A stretch of DNA of 64,000 bases. Origin: Candolleomyces eurysporus (lineage: Eukaryota > Basidiomycota > Agaricomycetes > Agaricales > Psathyrellaceae). The stretch is taken from positions 100,013 through 164,012 of the forward strand of contig JANBPK010000923.1 of NCBI GenBank assembly GCA_027579435.1. Direction: 5' to 3'. The notes under the pieces were generated by a model. It was not told the DNA's origin, did no database searches, and saw nothing but the letters and a program-made list of their open reading frames with translations. A program made the translations under genes and the position numbers. This document shows positions 35,300-45,977 of this stretch, piece by piece; positions within the stretch are counted from its first letter, which is position 1, and every line of letters begins with the position of its first letter.

Positions 35300-35500
35300 G
35301 CGTCGAGAGCGACTCATCCGTCCCCGCCTTCAGCGCTTCGGCCTCCGTCATGACATGCACCTGCAGTATCGGGGGCTATCAAGCGAAAGTGTTTCGATTA
35401 GATTAATGAAAATACCTGCTGTGAATAGAATAGTACAGCCCATTCTAGACTGCGAGACCGAGGAGACATGACGAATGCCAGCGAACCAAGATGACGAGTG
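35300..35500 (-). promoter_or_regulatory. Conserved upstream module of GTPase C
   Basis: Shares CTCCGTCA..., AAGTGTTTCGATTAGATTAATGA, GTGAATAGAATAG, GCGAGACCGAGGAGACATGA and a GCGAACCA stretch with the modules of A, D, E and F. It lies about 150-280 bp upstream of the start codon. Confidence 0.5.
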
Positions 35501-35529
35501 TCTTTCACCAACCAGTGTGCCACCCCGTC

Positions 35530-36180
35530 TGGCAGGTGCTTCGACCCAGCAGTCTGGCTGAGGCCTCGTTTGCTACCATTTTAACAGCCTGAACCACTGT
35601 TTAGCCCGGCCTGTGAGCATACCACCTGCACAGCTCTTTTAGCGCCTACGTCATCCCATCTACACGACTTGACTTTCCCCTCATTGTCTGTCCACTGGTT
35701 TCCTCCATTATCGATTACCCTGCAAACGCATCTCCTTTTGTCAACCCACGTTCATTTTTGTTCACGCGGACGGCTCTTCGATTCAACAGCCACCAGGCCA
35801 CGATTACGATGGGCGTCAATAACCCTGCCTCCCTCCACTCCACTACACGCGGACGGCAGTTTCGGTTTCTATGTCCTGCCACTGCAGTCTGGCTGAGGCC
35901 TCTCTTGCTACCAGTTAACAACCTGAGTAGCTTATTAGTCCGGCCTGTGAGCATACCACCTGCACAGCTCTTTTGGCGTCTACGTCATTCCTTCCATCCA
36001 CACAACTTGACCTTCCCTTCGTTATCTGCCTGCTGGTTTTCTCCACTATCATTCATCTCGCAAGCGGATCTCCGTCTTCTCTGGACCTTGTCAACCCTCG
36101 TTCATCTACTTGTTCACCCACTCTCCGGTTTAACGGCCACGGGGCTACGATGGGCGTCAATCGCGGACCACAGTTTCGAC
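35530..36180. repeat. Tandem direct repeat, two units of about 300-340 bp
   Basis: CAGTCTGGCTGAGGCCTC occurs at 35,549 and 35,884. GCCCGGCCTGTGAGCATACC / GTCCGGCCTGTGAGCATACC, CACCTGCACAGCTCTTTT and CTACGTCATTCC / CTACGTCATCCC follow at matching distances. The homologous spacer at 26.1 kb has one clear full unit, so the extra unit arose after the A/C duplication or was lost at A. Confidence 0.82.
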
Positions 36181-36639
36181 TCCTATGTTCTGCCGCTTCT
36201 CCGCCAACCCCAAGTGACATATCTCCCGGGGTGGAACATCAAGTTACTATTTTCATTTTTAGTGCCGTGCCCTTCCAGCCCAAAAATGCAGCTTGGAAGG
36301 ACTGTTTATATCCAGCACAAAATACAATGGGGCGACTCTGTATTTCGATCATTGTCATCTACGTCTTTAGCCTTCTGTTCGGCGCATAATGCTACGTCTG
36401 GCTTTGCTCTCCAGCGATACCTCTCAGGACAAAGTCTAGGACGACTGGCATCGAGGTCTAAGCCTATGTGCTTGGCGCCCACAATTGGCGCCGTTATATG
36501 GGAGCCAGAAGGGTGGTTAGATGAAAGAGAAGCGGTGGTTTGAACTGATCAAGTCCATTGGCAAGCATCTAATTCATGGTTGTGGGGCTTCTCCCGGAGA
36601 GTCACAACGTGGGGGTGCAGGTGCGTGCTGAGGGCTGTC

Positions 36640-36770
36640 AAGATTTCATCGATAGCAAGCTCCGAGAGTGTTTCAAGGAATGATAAATCGTCTTGCGAAT
36701 AAAGCATTGTAGGCCTCGAGGTGAAGAGTTGAAACGCTCGTCGTTGACACGGTTAATGATGACGGTGGAC
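36640..36770 (-). promoter_or_regulatory. Second orphan copy of the GTPase upstream module
   Basis: Contains TCATCGATAGCAAGCTCCG, AGAGTGTTTCAAGG, GCGAATAAAGCATTGTAGGC in module order. The nearest downstream GTPase start on the minus strand is gene C, about 1.4 kb away, which already has its own module. Confidence 0.5.
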
Positions 36771-37442
36771 CTGGCCAATCCTAAATAGGGTCTTGACCTC
36801 ATTGATGGGCCAGTGCTGCCTCAGGCGGACGGTTCCTACCAAAATTGCCAAGACTTCGATAATTCACTAGCCCACTCCCTCCCCCTTGCGACCACGCACC
36901 AGCCTGTTGCATACTACGGTATCGAGCGCCAACTCACCGTAGGGTGCGTCTTGCCGCCAGATTTTCCCGTTCGGTATCAGTTTAGATGTCATTGCGGGGA
37001 TACGGAACGAACGTACTTGCGCAAGCGCGCTTCATGGCCAGCCGCCTGCTGGCTGGGGGTGCCTGAGAATGAGGTCATCATATAAATAAATTTATGTACA
37101 TCGAGGCCCTCTGGGCCCTAATATATACAACAAAATGACATCGGTCGAGTGCGTTAAGGATACAGTCGAGAAGGTGCTCTAAATAAACCAATCTGGAAGG
37201 CTCTAGGGAGAAGACGCATGCATACAATACGAGAGGCGCAGTGAAATGCAAGAAATAAAAGCATGGTGGAACACATAAAATGGGCAACGCGCCATTCAGC
37301 CGAGCGAGAAAGGCCCTAGTGATGTGAGGAACGAAAGAAAGCAACTCCCTCCTCCCTCTTGGGGAGAATGTCCGGGATCTACACAACCGTAGTTGTAGTA
37401 GGGGTTTGAGGGGAGGACTGACCACTGAGATTGCGATTGCGA

Positions 37443-40200
37443 TTAAGTTAAAGTGTGGGATTTAACTCTGGATCTATTGGAGGTTGGTTGAACGGGCGAG
37501 GTTGGTTGGGTGGCCCGAAGTGAGGTTCGGAAGGGACGACCGAACAACTGAACCGGAAAATAATTCGAAAATTTTGATTGAGGAGACGGTGGAACGGGTT
37601 GAGATGGACTGAAAGATGGGAAAACTATCGGCTGATTGAGTGGAGTACTGGGCTGATATGCATTGGTCGACGGCCCACGGCTTAGAGGAGATTGTAAGAT
37701 GATTGGGGACTGTACGATGACCGGGGATGGCTGAGCTCCATTCCGGGACGAGTACAACTCTTGCTCCAAGGATGTAATCTTCGTCTTTAGAACACCACCC
37801 GCTAAAACAAGGACTTGAATTTCGTTCTGCAAACGACCTGATTCCAGGGCCTGATCTCCCGACCTCTGCTTCCACTCCTCCAAGTCCGCCTCCAGGGAGG
37901 TGATCCGCTTCACATGGAGCTCGTCCTCAGCCGTCTTGTTTTGAAGTTCCTTCATCAGGCGGGTCAATTCCCGAGTCTGCTCTTCTGATGCATTTTGCCA
38001 TTGTTTCAACTCCAGCTGCAGAGAGGCAATCCGATCCGTGGAGAAATTGCCGTTGGCAGTCTTGTCCTGAAGTTGCTTCCTTAGGCGAGTTGATTCCTGA
38101 GCCTGCTTCTTCCATTCCCCCACGTCCTTCTCCAACGAGGCAACTCGCTGTCTATATTGCTCGCTCTCGGTAGCCTTGGCTTGGGCTCGCTTCTTGAGGC
38201 GGGCGAATTCCTGCGCCTGCTCCTCCGAGTTCCGCTTCTCCCCAGCCAGTTCTGTCTCCAAAGAGGTGATCCGCTGCATATGGAGCTCGCTCTCGGTGGT
38301 CTTGGCTTGGAGTTGGTCCCGCAGACGAGTTGACTCCTGCACCAGCTCCTCCGATTTCTTCTTCTCCTCGTCCAGCTCGCTCTCCAGAGAGGTGATTTGC
38401 TGGATGCGGCGTTCGCTCTCGATCGTCTGGGCTTGAGCTTGTTCCCGCTGGCGAGTAGATTCCTCGGCCAGTTCCTCCGACCTCTTCTTCCCCTCCTCCA
38501 GCTCAGTCTCCAAGGAGGCAATCCGCTGGGTATGGAGCTCGCTCTCAGAGGTCTTGGCTTGGACCTGCTCCCTAAGGCGAGCTAATTCGAAAGCCTGCGT
38601 CTCCAACTCCTGCCTGGCCCCCTTGAACGCTTCCCTCGTTCTCTCCAGCTCGAGCTCTGTTTCAAGCCTCGACGCGTTGACAAGGTCCCGATAATTCTTC
38701 AGCTCTTCCAGTTGAGAACGAAGTCCCGAAGTATAGATGCTGCCGTTCTCCATCTTGATGATCTCGAGTTGAGTCGTCTGCTCCGCGAGCGCAGACTTGA
38801 CCTTGTTCAGCTCTTCTAAAAGCGCGACCTTATCGGTCTGGAGATCCGAGGCTTTCAGCAGAGCATCGTTCAGGTCATTGTTCAGCTTGCGCTCATGCTC
38901 TTGAAGAGTCTGTAGCTCCTCGCGTTCCTTCTGGCTGATTTTGAGGGCTTGTTTCAGTTCGGAGAGCGAGTCCTTCAGCTCAAGTTCTTGCTTCGCTCCG
39001 AATAATATGAGCTGGTCTGCGATCAAGGACTAAGGACGTAATCATCGGTGTTCAGCGCTCATCGGTCGGCCATGGATCGGAGCGTAGCGTACCTTCTGTT
39101 GGTCTTCCCAATCCTTCCACTGGGGACAGACCTTGCTCAATAGTTCTCCTATATGCTTCTTGAGGTCTTCATTCGTCTCGATCCGCTCCAATTTCGCGCT
39201 GTTCGTTGCGGATTGGAGGTCCGCAAGAGTGTTCCGGATGTGCTCCATGCATCCGCCGAGATCTTGATTGAAAGGCTCGGGTACGTTCGCTGGGACTTGT
39301 GGGTCGGTGTCGCAGGGTTCTTGCACCTCCTCTCCTTCAGCCGCGTGTTCCTCAGCGCCAGCGTCATGTTCTTGGTCCGCCTCCCCTTCGGCCTCCTGTT
39401 CCTGACCACTCACTCCGCCAGCCTCGAGACCGAGCAGCCGTTTCACAATGGTAAGTGGGGATTGGTATTGATCTCCCGGAGCGTTGTCGCCGAAATGGCC
39501 CATGCGAAGGAATTGAACACGAGCATCGTTGAGCTCCTTCAGAAATCCGGTGGACTGCAGAAGAGATTCCTCGATTTCTTCAGCCTCTTGAAGGGAATCC
39601 TGTGAGCCAGCACCGAAGATCTCGTCCCATCGGGTTGTGACCGCGACAACTGGACTGCCCCAGCCAACCCGTTTTTTTGAACTTCTTCATCATTTCCGCC
39701 GGACCTTCTCGAACGGTAATGGGGTGCAGAACCACGATACCGGAAAGCGTTCTCCGCCCTCCATTTCTTCGTCACCTATCAGCAGGCTGCTACCGTGAGG
39801 CCATTAAACTACTTACCGTGGTTTGCGAAATTCGGTGATCATTTTAAGAATGTCATCGTCACTCTTGCTCTCTTTTCCTCTCACATAATGGTTGAATCCC
39901 GGCGTATCCACCAGGGATACAGTCAAGCCATCTTTCAGGTCGAATTGAAACTCTTTGATATCTTCGGTGCACGAATCTTGCCCGGAGCTGACCGAGGCGG
40001 CTTGCTCACCAAGGAGCGAGTTGATGAACTGATATGCGCTCGATCAGGCCAGACGAATTGTGCTGAAGGAGCATAGATACGTACCGAAGACTTTCCAGCC
40101 CCAGTGGTTCCCACAATCCTGCAAGAGAGTCAGCTAAAAGGAATATCAAGATAAGCCGAGCAAACGAGACGAACACAACCAATTTCTTCTCGTTCTCCAT
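37443..40200 (-). CDS. GTPase/coiled-coil protein D (apparent single-base frameshift)
   Basis: ATG at 40200 (MENEKKLVV), then IVGTTGAGKSS (G1), VSSGQDSCTEDIKEF and LVDTPGFNHYVRGK (G3). The next exon starts TLSGIVVLHPIT ... MMKKFKK. There the frame breaks in a run of seven T on the plus strand (39672-39678). With six instead of seven the frame would continue into VVAVTTRWDEIF (G4 position) and FLKELNDARVQFLRMGHFGD. An assembly error and a real inactivating indel are both possible. The linker has acidic repeats (EHAAEGEEVQEP). The coil of about 400 residues has about six 42-residue units (SLETELEE, SLESELDE, SLETELAG, SLEKDVGE, SLQLELKQ, SLEADLEE). A tail with STPLNQPIVFPSF and Ser/Pro-rich sequence ends at 37443. 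Confidence 0.74.
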
Positions 40201-41643
40201 GATGAATAGGCACTTCCAGCGAGCCCTACGAGGATGGTTGATGTGAAACAGAAGTGGCGACGTTATCAAGGTTAAGCTTCTGTTTATAAAGCCTCGAGAT
40301 CGAGAGCGCCTAGTAGACTGTTCCAGCTGTTAACTCAACAGCCACGGCGAACGAAGCGCTTTTCACGCCGTGCACCTGCCTGCAGTGTTGGAAGCTATCA
40401 AGGTGCTATCAATAGCAAACCCCGAAAGTGTTTCAAGGGACTAACTAATGAAATTCACGTTGCAAATGGGGCACCCCGTTGCGGGCTGCGGAGGCACTGA
40501 CAGCGAACCATGGAGTGTGCGCTTATCGTGGATTGCGAAGCTTTTACGTTGCAGCGGTTGACGGGAAAGCCGCTTTTGAAATTGATGTTTGGTTCGGTGG
40601 CGTATCATGGTCCAGCAAAACACCTGAATGGGGCTAACAGCCAACCTGATCTGAAAATTCCCACACAGACACCGCCGAAAACGGTACGAGATAGCTGGGA
40701 GTTAGGGTTTGGACTGTAATAGGTCCCCAGGAATTGGACCAAGTCCGATTAATACTAATACAGCTACTACTAGTACCTCAACGCAGACGTGTGTGTTTCG
40801 CGCCGTAGGGTCGTGCACCTCCAGACAGGAGAAATGGAGGAGATCACACCTCCTCTCTTGTCGGAAAGGAATATCAGAACCAACCTGGGGCAGACCTGGA
40901 CACCGATTTCGTGCGGCATTCAATTGAGGGTGTACTCTACACCGCCATCCTGAGGCATGGATGGTAGGACTTGGGGTGGAGGGTGGAAAGACGTTAGCTC
41001 CAGGGTTTGAAGCATTAAACGGCAACGGAAGCTCATTTCGCGACTCATACACAGCCAACAGCTCTAGAATTGACGAGCAACCTATATGAATCCCCTCCTC
41101 ATTAAATTCTTTCAGGAGAGAGCTCAGGTGCCAAGTCCAACTCCAAGCCGGACCCGAACCCACTGGCACGTTCCACCTTTTTGGTCGATAATTTCAGTGC
41201 TAATCGGTACCGACATCGATGGTTAATCTAGGGTGCTTGCCTTCTCTGATTAATTCGAATCCGAGATGAAGGTGCAGTACCGCTTGCGCAAGCCCGCAGT
41301 ATTTCATGCTCGGAACCACGAGTTAAATGTGATTACTATAGGCTATATTCGCCCGGCAAATCCAGCACTGAGGGCCTCGAGGTAACGGTAGGGTTGGGTG
41401 GCCGAGTTGTGTAGGATCGGTCGGATATGGCGAGAATACAATTAGTCGGGGAGGATAAAGAAAGCAATCGGGGGGGGGGGGCTCAGGAACAAGGACGTGT
41501 ACCTATCACACAAGAAAAGGGGTGAAAAGCAAGATAGAAGCGGCATAGCACAACGCATAGTACGGGGAAACATGGAAGCGAAACATATCGACACAGCACG
41601 AAAGGGCATAGTGAAGTGAGAACGAGTCGCAGAAGACGTACAC
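40201..41643. other. Spacer between GTPase D and E
   Basis: Holds the promoter of D and the 3' flank of E. A 155-codon open frame on the minus strand (40702-41169) has no recognised domain and no counterpart in the other spacers, so I leave it unassigned. The stretch AACCACGAGTTAAATGTGA near 41,321 matches the relic at 30,180. Confidence 0.45.
40310..40520 (-). promoter_or_regulatory. Conserved upstream module of GTPase D
   Basis: Contains AAGGTGCTATCAATAGCAAAC, GAAAGTGTTTCAAGG and GACAGCGAACCATGG, in the same order as the modules of A, C and E. It lies about 200-320 bp upstream of the start. Confidence 0.5.
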
Positions 41644-44600
41644 CTAGTTAAACATGGACCATTGAGTATAGGAGTTTCCTTCTTGTTGGAAGTCTCCTTG
41701 TGAAGGATACCCGGGATAAGCGTTTCCGTACTGGCTGTGGAAGTTGGATGACTCGGGAGGATAAGTGGAATTGCCATTCCAATACGCCGATTCATAGGCG
41801 CGTTGAAGAAGGGTCGGATCGAAACCTGGTTCCACTGGAGGTCGGTTGGGCGGAGGGCCAGGGGGAACATAATTGGACGTGAATTCGGGATAGGCATTCG
41901 GGAAACCTGGTCCTGTAGACGGTTGAACAGGAGGTGGATTATAATTTGAGAAATTGGGTTGCACAGACGGGGGATTAGATTGAGGTATATTGAGGGATGG
42001 GAACGGCATTGATTGCTTGGCTGGTGAAGCTGTCTGTCGTTGGTTGAGAGGTGTACTGGTTCTAAATGGATTACCCTTCGAAGAGGGTTGCTGAGTCGGC
42101 GGTGAAGCGGGTTGGGGTTGCTGAACGGGCGTAAAGGATCGAGGTGGACCATTTCGGGACGATCTCAACTGTTGCTCCAGAGAAGCGATCTTCTTCTTTA
42201 ATGACTCGCCTTCGGAAAACAGGTCTTGAACTTGGTTCTCCAGATGATTCGATTTCTGGGCCTGCTGCTCCGATCTCTGCTTCCACCCCTCTAAATTCGT
42301 CTCCAGAGAAGTGATCCGCTGCACATGAACTTCGCCCTCGGCAGTCATGCATTGAAGTTGATCTCTGAGTTGGATCGATTCCTGTGCCTGCTCATCCGAT
42401 TTCTTCTTCCGTTCCTCCAACTCCAGCTCCAGGGAGGCAATCCGGTTCGCGGAAACCCTACTGCCGGTAATCTTGTCTTGGACTTCCTTCCTGAGGCGAG
42501 TCAATTCCTGAGCCTGCTCTTCCGACTTCTTCTTCGACTCCTTCAAAGCCTTCTCCAAGGATGCGTTCTGCCGTGCCCGGCGCTCGCTCTCGTTACTCTT
42601 GTCTTGAGTCAGCTTTTTCAAGTGAGTCAAAAACTGAGCCTGTTCTTTCATCTTCTTCTTCCCTTCCTCCGTCTCCAGCTCCAGAGAGACGATCTTCCGC
42701 ATATGGACCTCGGTTTCGGTAGCCTTGGCTTGAAATTGCTTCTTCAGCTGAGCAGCTTCTAGAGCCTGTTTCTCCGAGGTGCCTTTCCACTCCTCCAATT
42801 CCATCCTCAGAGAGGCGAGCTGCTGCGTCTGACGCTCGCGCTCGGCGGTTCTGTCTTGAACCTGCGTCCTGAAGCGAGCTGACTCTTGAGCCTGCGCCTT
42901 CAATCGCTTCTTGCCCTCCTCGAGTTCTAGCTGCAGAGAGGTGATACGCTGCGAATGAGCTTCGCTCTCGGAAACCCTGGAGCTCGCCTGTTTCGCCAAT
43001 TCTCGCGCCTGCTCTTCCAATCTCAACTTTGCTTCCTTCAACTCAATCTCCAGTGAGACGGTGCGTTGCATATGGAACTCGCTCTGGGAAGTCTTGTCTT
43101 GGAGCTGCTGGCTTAAACGAGTCGACCTCTGTGCCTGTTCCTCCAATCTGTTCCTCCCCTCCTCCAACTCGGTCTCCAAAGAGGCGATCTGCTGCGTCCC
43201 ATCTTGCAATTGCCTCCTGAGATGAGCCAATTGCCGCCCCTGCTCCTCCGAGTTCCTCTTCCCCGCCTCCAATTCCATCTCTAAAGAGGCGATCCGCTGT
43301 GCACGGAGCTCGCTCTCAGTATTCTTGGGGCTGACTTGGCCACTGAGATTTCCCAGAGCTTCGAGCATTGCCGAGTGCGTGGTCTTCAACTCTTGTTCTT
43401 GCTTGGCTCCGAACGATACGAGCTGGTCCACGATCAGAGACTGATTAAACAATCATCAGCTTTCAACGTTTATTAGCCAAGGGTTGGAGCGCAGCGTACC
43501 TTCTGTCTATCTTCCCAAGCCTTCCACTGAGCGGGAAATTCATCCAGCAATCTTTCCCATTTGTCAATACGCTGCTTGAGGTCTTCATTCGTCTCCATCC
43601 GCTCCGGCTTCGCGACCTTCGTCGTAGATGCCAAGTTCTCGGAGGTCTCCTGGATGTGCTCCCCGCGCGTCGTCAGATGTTGCTCGAGAGCTTCGGGTTC
43701 GTTCGCTGGGACCAGGGGGCTGGTGCAGGGTTCTTGCATCGCCTTTTCTTCGACCGCCTGTTCTTGAGCGTCTACTACGTCCGGATCGAAGCCGACGCCT
43801 CGTTGTTGGACCTCCCCCCCACCGANCCCCTGGCTCCTGACTATCCACTCTGTTGAGCTCGAGATCGACACCATATTCTTGGATCGCCTTTACTTCGGCC
43901 GCATGATTCCGACTATCCATTTGGTCAGGTTCGAGACCGGCGTCACCACCTTGAATCGCCTTTTCGTCGGCCGCATGCTTCTGGTTATCCACTCCGTCAC
44001 GCTTGAGCCCGAGTAACTTTTCCACAATGGTGATGGGGGTTTGGTATTGGCCTTCCGGGGGGGTATGGTCGCTGAAATCACCGGTGCGAAACAAAGGAAC
44101 ACCCGCAGCGTTGAGCTCCTTGAGGAACCCGTTTGCCTCCAGAAGGGATTGTTCGTCTTCTTCAGCGCCCTCAGCATCATCGGTGTGATCAACTTCGTCC
44201 CATCGAGTTGTGACTATGGCGACGTTATTCAACTTTTCGTTCCCACAGACGCTCTTGAATTTCCTCATCATCTTCTTCGAGATTTCAGCTGGGGAATTTG
44301 AAGAGATGGGGTGGAGAACGACGACGGCAGAGAATATTCTCGGCTCTCGATCCCTTCAAAAGCGTATCAACATATCAGTGAGCTGCTTGCGTCGGGGCAA
44401 GAAACTGCTTACCTCTGCTTGAGAAAATTGATCATCATCTGTAGAATGTCTACATCACTCTTGTGGGCTGAGCCCGCCTGGAAATTGTTGAATCCAAGTG
44501 TGTCCACCAGGGTAACTGTTAAACCATCTTCCCGGTTGTAGGAGAACTCTTTAACGTCCTTGGTGCACGAATATGGCCCGGAACCGACAAGCGCAACGTC

Positions 44601-44793
44601 TTCGCCAAAGAAAGAGTTGATGAACTAGAATACATCTTCATCAGGTCGGAAGGTTGCTCTGAGATAGTGCAAATACATACCGAGGACTTTCCTGCCCCAG
44701 TGTCTCCAACAACCCTGCGGAAGTGTTAGTAAAAGTGGTTCGTTAAGAGCCATGATATGAGACTAACGCAACCAGTTTCTCGTCGTTCTCCAT
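41644..44793 (-). CDS. GTPase/coiled-coil protein E (longest coil, altered G3)
   Basis: ATG at 44793 (MENDEKLVA), then VVGDTGAGKSS (G1) and YSCTKDVKEF. The G3 segment reads LVDTLGFNNF, so the usual proline is leucine. It continues with LNNVAIVTTRWDEV (G4 position) and FLKELNAAGVPLFRTGDFSD. The linker contains repeated acidic blocks (EPGVDLELNRVDSQEP-type). An N at 43826 beside a C run splits the linker into two frames, probably an assembly problem. The C-terminal exon, about 600 residues, holds about ten coil units beginning SLEMELEA, SLETELEE, SLEIELKE, SLQLELEE and so on, the highest count in the array. The Pro/Asn/Tyr-rich tail (TSTPLNQRQTASPAKQ, then PPGPPPNRPPVEPGFDP) ends WSMFN at 41644. 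It is the outermost intact member of the array. Confidence 0.78.
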
Positions 44794-45977
44794 GGTGAGT
44801 AGGCACTCCTGGTGAAGCCTACAAGGTTCTTCGAGATGAGGGAGAGGCAGTCGCTTGAGGTACACTCCATAGACGGGTTTCTGATTATAAGTCTTCGAGA
44901 TCGAGAGCGCCTAATACGTGGTTCTTCTCCCGGCTTCAGCCTCCGTCACCGTGCATGTGGCAGCTGCAGCGTTGGGGGCCATCAAGATGCCATCGATAGC
45001 AAGCTCCGAGAGTGTTTCGAGTAAATTAATGAAGGTTTCTCCTATGAATAGAGAATCGCAGCGCATTGTAGGCTGCGAGATCGTGGAGACATGAAGAAGT
45101 TGACAGCGCTGAGCAAACCATGATCTGGGCGCTTGATGGATGGTTGATGGCCAGCCCTAAACCCGAGCGGCCCGCTCCACGGGCCATGGGCTTTCGCCTC
45201 GCCTCATGATCGGAGCCCTCCTCTTTGCATATCCCTTACGATTAACCACCATTATGAGGGGGATTCGATATGTTAACACAAGGAAAATGACCAACTGTCA
45301 AGGTGAAGTCCATATCAAGCTTGATGGGGTTGGTTTAATGTCAAGGGCAGATGCGACGGAAGGTGGATTTGAGGGGAATGTTATAGGTGAGACTACTGTT
45401 CAAGGCGATGGTACCTTCGAGGCATACTGAATTCTACTAGATACAATCTAGAGTCGAAGTTGAGCAGTACCGACTAAGCTGAAACCGTCCCACAACGGAC
45501 TTTCGTGCATTGGACCACGAAGCCCACTTCCCGCTGATTAACTTTGGGCTCAAGCGAACGGCGAACTGGACTATTCTAACTTCTGCGATCAGCCGGAACT
45601 GCATCTCTGTGAAAGCTAGCGTACTCCGAAGTAATTTCAAGGGCACTAGGCTGATGAACATCACAGGCTGTTCTTCAAGTTTCGTTATCTTCGTTCTTTC
45701 TGTCCTTCAGTTAGGCGGTCTCTTTGAGATTTCGATCTTGCATTTGCTACAATGACAAGATGCGTTTCTAAAAGATTGTCTCAGAAGGCGTTTTGCTGTG
45801 ACAGTACAAAACTTTGCTATCAGTCATTCTCCCCAGGCTTGATGGTGTTTCATCTCTGGTACAGCGCCTTCAATCAAGTTCGGTATATATATAGTGACTG
45901 ATGGATCTGCGAGACGTTCTTCTCTGAGCATCCTCACCTCGGGCTCCCACTCCTCCTGTACTCAGCCATTCATATCG
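44794..45977. other. Spacer between divergent GTPase E and TM2
   Basis: Left part holds the upstream module of gene E. Right part (from about 45,280) recurs upstream of TM3 (from about 49,650) and in degraded form upstream of the TM4 relic (from about 59,290). The last 140 bp before TM2 are nearly the same as those before TM3 and contain GGTATATATAT, a TATA-like stretch. Confidence 0.6.
44890..45130 (-). promoter_or_regulatory. Conserved upstream module of GTPase E
   Basis: Contains CTCCGTCACCGTGCA, ATCAAGATGCCATCGATAG, CGAGAGTGTTTCGAGTAAAT, ATGAATAGAGAATCG and GAGATCGTGGAGACATGA. It is the fullest version of the shared module and the best reference for aligning the others. Confidence 0.5.

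Larger units (their letters stand above)
35206..37442. other. Long spacer upstream of GTPase C
   Basis: Contains the upstream module of gene C, then two adjacent direct repeats (about 35,530-35,870 and 35,875-36,180), then DNA matching the spacer upstream of gene A, then an orphan upstream module (about 36,640-36,770), then the 3' flank of gene D. The open frame at 35758-36543 runs through the repeats and is not conserved in the homologous spacer at 26 kb, so it is not called. Confidence 0.65.

Noticed and set aside
35758..36543. 261-codon open frame on plus
   Set aside because: It crosses two direct repeats and the frame is not kept in the homologous spacer at 26 kb, so it is not under coding constraint.
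40702..41169. 155-codon open frame on minus between GTPase D and E
   Set aside because: No recognised family, no homolog in the other spacers and no clear promoter or introns. It is kept only as a note in the spacer entry.
45206..45430. 74-codon open frame upstream of TM2
   Set aside because: The homologous DNA upstream of TM3 and TM4 does not keep the frame.
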